DNA from: Caldilineaceae bacterium
GTDB taxonomy: Bacteria > Chloroflexota > Anaerolineae > Caldilineales > Caldilineaceae
Assembly (NCBI GenBank): GCA_026645575.1
Contig: JAPKMW010000125.1
Location: 1 to 28,397 of the forward strand
Direction: 5' to 3'
DNA: 28,397 bases
In this document: positions 24,251-28,397 of the stretch, in pieces
Position numbering within the stretch: position 1 is the first letter of the stretch
How the letters are laid out: every line of letters starts with the position of its first letter
Made by a program: the position numbers and the translations under genes
The notes under the pieces: generated by a model
Database searches by the model: none
What the model was told of the DNA's origin: nothing
The model's input: only the letters and a program-made list of their open reading frames with translations

Positions 24251-24652
24251 CTCTTCCCGATTGATTGTATATTCTTGTACCTTTTCGGCAATGGCGGCAA
24301 TAAACTTTTTGTTTTGGAGCAACTGCATATAATCCACTGCTGGCGTCGGCGCCGCATCACGCTCCATCACGCTCCGTAGCTCCTGGTTAATCTGGGTTTG
24401 GTAGGGCGCAGCATTGGGTTGGGCGGCGCGCTCTTTAAAATAGTAGAGTACATCTTTGTCTACGTAGAGCGTCACCCGAATTTTTGTCCGCCGTGGATCT
24501 GTTGTGGCGCCAGGCTCGGCCAAAAATGTGCCACGCGGCAAACGCTTCATGCGTTTTAACTTTTCGTCCAACTCATCTAGTGATTCTTCTTCGTCAAGTT
24601 CTGGCTGGGCTTGCTGTGACTCAATGGGTAACTTAGCGACTTTTTCCGGCAT
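24248..24652 (-). CDS. brnA: BrnA-like antitoxin
   Basis: A 134-residue protein with the BrnA pattern in its middle: TKIRVTLYVDKDVLYYFKERAAQ and the following INQELRSVM form the ribbon-helix-helix-type DNA-binding segment (about 58-95). The acidic N-terminal part (LDEEESLDELDEKLKRM) leads into LPRGTF. A C-terminal extension of about 35 residues (VDYMQLLQNKKFIAAIAEKV) makes it longer than a typical BrnA. It would neutralise BrnT and repress the operon. ATG 24652 has ggagg 4 bases upstream and overlaps the end of brnT by 20 bases, which suggests translational coupling. Its stop codon lies in the outer arm of the palindrome. Confidence 0.75.
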   Translation of the reverse strand: MPEKVAKLPIESQQAQPELDEEESLDELDEKLKRMKRLPRGTFLAEPGATTDPRRTKIRVTLYVDKDVLYYFKERAAQPNAAPYQTQINQELRSVMERDAAPTPAVDYMQLLQNKKFIAAIAEKVQEYTINREE

Positions 24653-24923
24653 AGATCCTCCGCATATATGGGCTTGCTTCTCTAGCTGAGATAATCCGAA
24701 CGTAGTCATGACGATAGGTAAATGTAACAACGAGCAAACCAGTGGCTGCCATGCCAACTATCCGAAAGCGTTCTTCTTCGGTTGAATGTTCACTGTCTTC
24801 AAATGGGATGGCATACGGGTCGTCAAACACGCGTTGGGCTTCGTCAAAGGTCACGCCATGTTTGCGGCGGTTTCGTTCCGCTTTATTGGCGTCCCATTCA
24901 AATTTCTTGGTGATAGTATACAT
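24633..24923 (-). CDS. brnT: BrnT-like toxin
   Basis: A 96-residue protein of the BrnT family, ribonuclease toxins with a RelE-like fold. Family features are FEWDANKAERNRRKHGVTFDE at the N-terminus (given here as two joined blocks, FEWDANKAER and NRRKHGVTFDE), RVFDDPYA, ERFRIVG, and RIISAREAS near the C-terminus. It would cleave mRNA and stop translation unless bound by BrnA. The start at ATG 24923 fits the family N-terminus but has no Shine-Dalgarno sequence; a TTG at 25031 would add 36 residues without family similarity. The brnT-brnA order is the normal one. AT-rich, operator-like sequence surrounds the start. Confidence 0.8.
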   Translation of the reverse strand: MYTITKKFEWDANKAERNRRKHGVTFDEAQRVFDDPYAIPFEDSEHSTEEERFRIVGMAATGLLVVTFTYRHDYVRIISAREASPYMRRIYAGKSR

Positions 24924-24943
24924 ATTTATACATATATTGTCAA
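24915..24943 (-). promoter_or_regulatory. brnT promoter/operator region
   Basis: On the minus strand TTGACA (24943-24938), 17 bases, TATACT (24920-24915) is an excellent sigma-70 match. tatacatat is directly repeated at 24917-24925 and 24927-24935 (period 10), a spacing that would suit adjacent dimers of a ribbon-helix-helix repressor such as BrnA. The -10 box lies just inside the proposed brnT start, so either the start codon or the promoter assignment needs correction. Confidence 0.5.
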
Positions 24944-25064
24944 TGGGCAATTTTTTGTTGTTGATGCCATCAATATTACTCTTTCCTGACAAACGCCAGC
25001 AACTGATAAAAGTATGATGCTGGAAGGCCAAATTGATCTTTGCTATGATAGGAGTGACCGCATT

Positions 25065-27113
25065 ATGGTCTTTAACGTTCGTGACAACTTGCTACAAATT
25101 AAAACCGACTTTCCCCATCGGGTTCGTGAAATCACCCATCTCTGGATACCCATGCCAGACGGCACACGCCTCGCCGCTCGCATTTGGCTACCGGCGGATG
25201 CCGACATCAACCCTGTTCCAGCACTTTTGGAATATATCCCCTATCGTAAGAATGACTTCACCGCCCTGCGCGACTCGATCCGCCATCCTTACTTTGCTGG
25301 TCACGGCTATGCTTCTGTGCGCGTCGATATGCGCGGCAGCGGCGACGCGGACGGCATTCTCTATGATGAATATCTGAAGCAAGAACAGGACGACGCCGTA
25401 GAAGTGATCGCTTGGCTGGCTGCCCAACCGTGGTGCAACGGCAAGGTGGGCATGTTCGGTAAATCATGGGGCGGCTTCAACGCGTTGCAAGTCGCCGCCC
25501 GGCGACCACCGGCGCTCAAAGCCATTATCACCCTCTGCTCCACCGATGACCGCTACGCCGACGATGTCCATTACATGGGCGGCTGTCTGCTTGCTTCGGA
25601 CATGCTCTGGTGGGCGTCGATTATGCTGGCCTACAATGGCCGGCCCCCCGATCCCAACGTGGTGGGCGACGACTGGAAACGCATCTGGTTGGAACGGCTC
25701 GAAAAGACGCCGCCCCATGTGGAAGCGTGGGTCAAACACCAGCGTCGAGACGCCTTCTGGCAACATGGCTCCGTCTGCGAAAATTATGACGACATCCAAT
25801 GCGCCGTCTTTGCCGTTGGCGGCTGGACCGATGGCTACACCAACGCCATCCTGCGCATGATGGAGGGGTTGACCTGTCCCAAACTGGGCTTGATCGGCCC
25901 GTGGGCGCATGAATACCCCGAAGTCGCCGTGCCAGGGCCGTCCATCGGCTTTAACCAGGAGTCTCTGCGCTGGTGGGACTACTGGCTCAAAGGCATCGAC
26001 ACCGGCATTATGAACGAGCCAATGCTGCGCGCCTATATGATGGAGAGCGTGCGCCCCGCCACCTTTTATACCTACCGCGCCGGTCACTGGGCAGCGGAAA
26101 AGCGTTGGCCGTCACCGCAGATCGAAGTCAGCCGCTTTTGGCTGGATGATGGACAACTGAACGCTGTCACCCCGCCGACCCAGCAAACCATTGCTTGCAC
26201 CAGCCACCAAACCCACGGCCTCTACGCCGGTGTCTGGTGTCCTTTTGGCTCGCCCGGTGATCTGGCGTCGGATCAACGGGCGGAGGACGCCTTGTCAACC
26301 ACCTTTACTTCGGCGGCCTTCACTCAACGCACCGAGTACCTGGGCTTCCCGGAAGTCACCCTCACCCTAAGCGCCGACCAACCCAACGCTCTGGTTGCCG
26401 TCCGCCTTTGTGATGTAGCTCCCGATGGTGCATCGACGTTAGTCAGTTGGGGAATGCTCAACCTGACCCACCGCAACAGCCACGAACACCCCACACCGTT
26501 GACGCCCGGTCAACGCTACATGGTTACGGTGCAACTGAATGCCATCGGCTATACGTTGCCGGCAGGGCATCGTTGGCGTGTTGCGGTCGCCCCCACCTAC
26601 TGGCCCCATGCCTGGCCCTCGCCGGTGCCAGTGACGCTGACGCTTTACACTGGAGAAACCACACGGTTGACCCTGCCCGTGCGCGCACCCGTCGCTGCTG
26701 ATGATCTGGTCACCTTTCAACCCGCCGAAGCCGCCCCGCCCCTGGCGCGAGAGACGCTGCGCCAGGAAACGCGCAAGCGGATTGTTGAAAAAGAACTGGT
26801 CAGCCAGACTGTCCGCCTGATCGACTATTCCGATGAAGGCGCCCGTCGCTTGCTGCCGGATGGGATTGAATACGAAAGCTTGCTCAACGACACCTATACC
26901 ATTGTCGAAGATGATCCGCTCTCTGCCCATGTACGTTGTGAACGGCGCTTAGGATTAGGTCGCGGCGACTGGCGTGTCCGCCTCGAAACGGTCAGCGAAA
27001 TGAGTGCTGATGCCACCCATTTTCACTTGAAGAACACCTTGCTCGCTTACGAAGAGAACACGGAAATTTTTAATCGTACCTGGGTGGCGACAATTGCGCG
27101 TGATTCGGTATAA
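25065..27113 (+). CDS. CocE/NonD family hydrolase
   Basis: A 682-residue serine hydrolase (X-Pro dipeptidyl-peptidase/cocaine-esterase family). The alpha/beta-hydrolase core has the nucleophile S134 in GKSWGG, then D256 in GWTDGY and H282 in GPWAHEY. The spacing of this triad fits CocE. A C-terminal jelly-roll domain (about 370-530) is typical, and about 130 further residues follow. It hydrolyses esters or N-terminal X-Pro peptides; the substrate is unknown. No signal peptide. ATG 25065 is preceded by ataggag (25048-25054) with a slightly long gap; ATGs at 25014 and 25017 would add 16-17 unconvincing residues and overlap the brnT upstream region. Confidence 0.88.
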   Translation: MVFNVRDNLLQIKTDFPHRVREITHLWIPMPDGTRLAARIWLPADADINPVPALLEYIPYRKNDFTALRDSIRHPYFAGHGYASVRVDMRGSGDADGILYDEYLKQEQDDAVEVIAWLAAQPWCNGKVGMFGKSWGGFNALQVAARRPPALKAIITLCSTDDRYADDVHYMGGCLLASDMLWWASIMLAYNGRPPDPNVVGDDWKRIWLERLEKTPPHVEAWVKHQRRDAFWQHGSVCENYDDIQCAVFAVGGWTDGYTNAILRMMEGLTCPKLGLIGPWAHEYPEVAVPGPSIGFNQESLRWWDYWLKGIDTGIMNEPMLRAYMMESVRPATFYTYRAGHWAAEKRWPSPQIEVSRFWLDDGQLNAVTPPTQQTIACTSHQTHGLYAGVWCPFGSPGDLASDQRAEDALSTTFTSAAFTQRTEYLGFPEVTLTLSADQPNALVAVRLCDVAPDGASTLVSWGMLNLTHRNSHEHPTPLTPGQRYMVTVQLNAIGYTLPAGHRWRVAVAPTYWPHAWPSPVPVTLTLYTGETTRLTLPVRAPVAADDLVTFQPAEAAPPLARETLRQETRKRIVEKELVSQTVRLIDYSDEGARRLLPDGIEYESLLNDTYTIVEDDPLSAHVRCERRLGLGRGDWRVRLETVSEMSADATHFHLKNTLLAYEENTEIFNRTWVATIARDSV

Positions 27114-27161
27114 ATTATTGAGAGAAACTGTGGTTCAACCGGATCGCATGTGGTTGACATT

Positions 27162-27231
27162 CGTAGGTCACACTTGCAGTGTGACAAGCCTGCTTCAGTG
27201 GAACCGTGTCACGCTACAAGCGTGACCTACG
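27162..27231. repeat. Inverted pair of hairpins (cgtaggtcac type)
   Basis: 27162-27185 and 27208-27231 are reverse complements at 21 of 24 positions. Each arm also folds alone: gtcacac/gtgtgac around ttgca on the left, gtcacgc/gcgtgac around tacaa on the right. The arms differ from each other by changes that keep the stem of each small hairpin paired. It lies about 50 bases after the hydrolase stop codon, without a T-run. Confidence 0.8.
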
Positions 27232-27283
27232 ATAGCCGGCGTTTCCTTGTCAACCCCATGAATTCCCGAAGAGCCGAAACTGT

Positions 27284-27312
27284 TTGACAAGTGGAGCGGA
27301 CGTGTCTATACT
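27284..27312 (+). promoter_or_regulatory. Consensus sigma-70 promoter
   Basis: TTGACA (27284-27289), 17-base spacer, TATACT (27307-27312). Transcription should start near 27319 toward the HNH gene. Nothing recognisable lies between the hairpin pair and this promoter (27232-27283). Confidence 0.75.
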
Positions 27313-27597
27313 AGGTCAAAAAGCGAACAAACAATTTTGTAATGCCTTTGTTGCATCCTGAGGATGACCGTTTTCATGGCTTGTAAGTCATCGGCACTAT
27401 CTAGATCGCGCCGGTTCAATCCATTATGCTACTATCCTGTGTGACAGAGAAAGTCGCGATGTCGAGTTCCATATAATGTTCGGCGACTAACCCACGACTG
27501 GAAAGAGCAATAGGGTCACCTTATTGCCTGTCTTTCAGTCGTGATCTTGGTGGTATCTAGTTCACTTGCTATAACAAATTGATGGTGGGAGAAAGAT
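27313..27597 (+). other. Long structured leader or small RNA before the HNH gene
   Basis: About 280 bases between the predicted transcription start and the HNH start codon. It can form several stems: catcc/ggatg, gatgac (27363-27368)/gtcatc with about 18 nt between, and a larger one at 27493-27543 where cacgactg pairs with cagtcgtg and gcaata (27507-27512) with tattgc (27522-27527). A 14-codon frame from ATG 27343 has no ribosome site. It may be a regulatory leader or a separate small RNA; no known riboswitch class is recognised. Confidence 0.4.
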
Positions 27598-28305
27598 ATG
27601 GAGTTTGAGCAAGTAAAGTATGCGGAAAAGATTGCATCCTTAGCGCAGTATATGAAAGCACCAGACAGGGTATGGTCGCTTCAGGGGCTTGTCCGCCATA
27701 TGAGCAACACCTTCGGAGTCACTTTTGAAGATGTCCTTAAAGATCACAATATGCTAGAAGCTATTGTCTCATTCTTTAGAACCTGGCAAGACAAATTACC
27801 TGAAAATGAAGGGAATTTCGGGGTGACTGGTGTGGAAACCACTAGGAAAATCGTTGGTGGGACTGATAGGAAGGAGAATAAGACACCAATTGCCACAGCA
27901 ATTCCTCCTATTGGAGAAAGTGTTGAAAAGTCTTACAGTAGAAAAGGGCAAGCCAAGTTTAGGCGAGGTATACTTAAACTCTATAATAACTGCTGCATCA
28001 TCTCGGCAGCGAAGGGAGAGCATGTGCTAGAGGCTGCGCATATCCACCCATACGCTGCAAGGGGTGGTCACGCACTAAGTAATGGGCTGGCACTGCGTAA
28101 AGACATCCATGCACTGTTTGACCGTGATCTGATAGGCTTCGAGCCAGACGGCACCAGTCTTATTGTGCATATTGCCGACAGTGCTGATAAAGACGTATAT
28201 GGCGGTTTCACACGAATAAGTCTTGAAGGAATCAAAACGAAACCGAATGAGGAAGCCCTCGCAGAGCGTTTTAGACGATTCAAAGAGGCTAACGAGTGGG
28301 AATGA
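27598..28305 (+). CDS. HNH endonuclease domain protein
   Basis: A 235-residue protein with an HNH_2-type nuclease domain in its C-terminal half: GQAKFRRGILKLYNNCCI, then EAAHIHPYAARGG, then NGLALRKDIHALFDRDLIGF. Likely catalytic and metal residues are H148, N162 and H171. The N-terminal half (1-100) is not recognised and contains a helical WSLQGLVRHMSNTFGVTFEDVL segment that could bind DNA or a partner. This type occurs in restriction-like systems and as lone nucleases. The gene is clearly richer in A+T than the metabolic genes of the window and has its own strong promoter, which fits recent transfer. gggag lies shortly before ATG 27598. Confidence 0.8.
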   Translation: MEFEQVKYAEKIASLAQYMKAPDRVWSLQGLVRHMSNTFGVTFEDVLKDHNMLEAIVSFFRTWQDKLPENEGNFGVTGVETTRKIVGGTDRKENKTPIATAIPPIGESVEKSYSRKGQAKFRRGILKLYNNCCIISAAKGEHVLEAAHIHPYAARGGHALSNGLALRKDIHALFDRDLIGFEPDGTSLIVHIADSADKDVYGGFTRISLEGIKTKPNEEALAERFRRFKEANEWE

Positions 28306-28387
28306 ACAAACAGTCACGGTCTAATGAAATTTGACGAACAAAATCGGTAATGGTTAAGTTAGGTCATCGAAGCGAAAAGGAGGCAAG

Positions 28388-28397
28388 ATGACCCAAC
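28388..28397 (+). CDS. Start of a further gene, cut by the window end
   Basis: A perfect aggagg (28378-28383) lies 4 bases before an ATG (28388), and the frame (Met-Thr-Gln) runs off the window. With only three codons visible no product can be named. It is 82 bases after the HNH stop codon on the same strand, so it could belong to the same transcript. Confidence 0.45.

Noticed and set aside
27385..27425. tRNA-like fragment (ggttcaatcc with a ttgtaa loop)
   Set aside because: The T-arm stem does not pair, the acceptor and D arms are missing, and the anticodon-like loop has the wrong size. No tRNA can be supported.

Overview
The window looks like bacterial chromosome of moderately high G+C, most likely a Chloroflexota (Anaerolineae/Caldilinea-like) member. 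This rests on the mix of genes: a three-subunit type-B succinate dehydrogenase with a five-helix cytochrome b, a MoxR-DUF58-twin vWA cluster, a DUF4129 membrane protein, a two-zinc-ribbon DUF2007 protein, and gaps full of 7-8 base tandem units arranged as hairpins. The taxonomy is an inference; no rRNA or other marker gene is present.

Layout. 1-9841 is mainly core metabolism on the + strand: an SDR oxidoreductase, NADP-type isocitrate dehydrogenase with a strong terminator, a GH13 alpha-glucan enzyme, sdhC-sdhA-sdhB (the last followed by a terminator), and an MBL-fold hydrolase. 9971-15807 is a cell-envelope/stress cluster: a divergent ECF-like sigma factor, a membrane-anchored HtrA-type protease without PDZ, a MoxR ATPase, a DUF58 protein and two membrane-anchored vWA (BatA-like) proteins. 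A small orphan gene (-) and a zinc-ribbon/DUF2007 protein (+) follow. From 17229 to 23019 the genes are on the - strand: glutamate dehydrogenase, a DUF4129 membrane protein, a probable stand-alone papain-fold toxin with its putative immunity gene, and a thioesterase-MFS transporter pair. The thioesterase is divergent from a BKACE (DUF849) beta-keto acid cleavage enzyme, an arrangement that recalls carnitine/dehydrocarnitine breakdown. The right end holds a BrnT/BrnA toxin-antitoxin pair, a CocE-type hydrolase, an HNH endonuclease behind a consensus promoter and a long structured leader, and the first codons of one more gene.

How the parts work together. Icd and Sdh are TCA-cycle enzymes, and glutamate dehydrogenase connects 2-oxoglutarate to nitrogen metabolism. 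The MoxR/DUF58/vWA proteins probably form a chaperone-like complex at the membrane. The sigma factor and HtrA-like protease next to them suggest an envelope-stress theme, which is inferred from position only. DUF4129 is a usual partner of MoxR-DUF58 systems but sits here on the opposite strand, about 3 kb away.

The most unusual feature is in the gaps. Almost every longer gap carries an inverted repeat. Several are built of period-7 or period-8 units whose sequence differs from gap to gap while the architecture stays the same, and some lie inside apparent operons (sdhA|sdhB, protease|moxR, DUF58|vWA). Two others are pairs of inverted copies in which each copy is itself a hairpin. A 185-bp nested palindrome fills the space between two convergent genes almost exactly. 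No tRNA, rRNA, CRISPR array, transposase or integrase was found.
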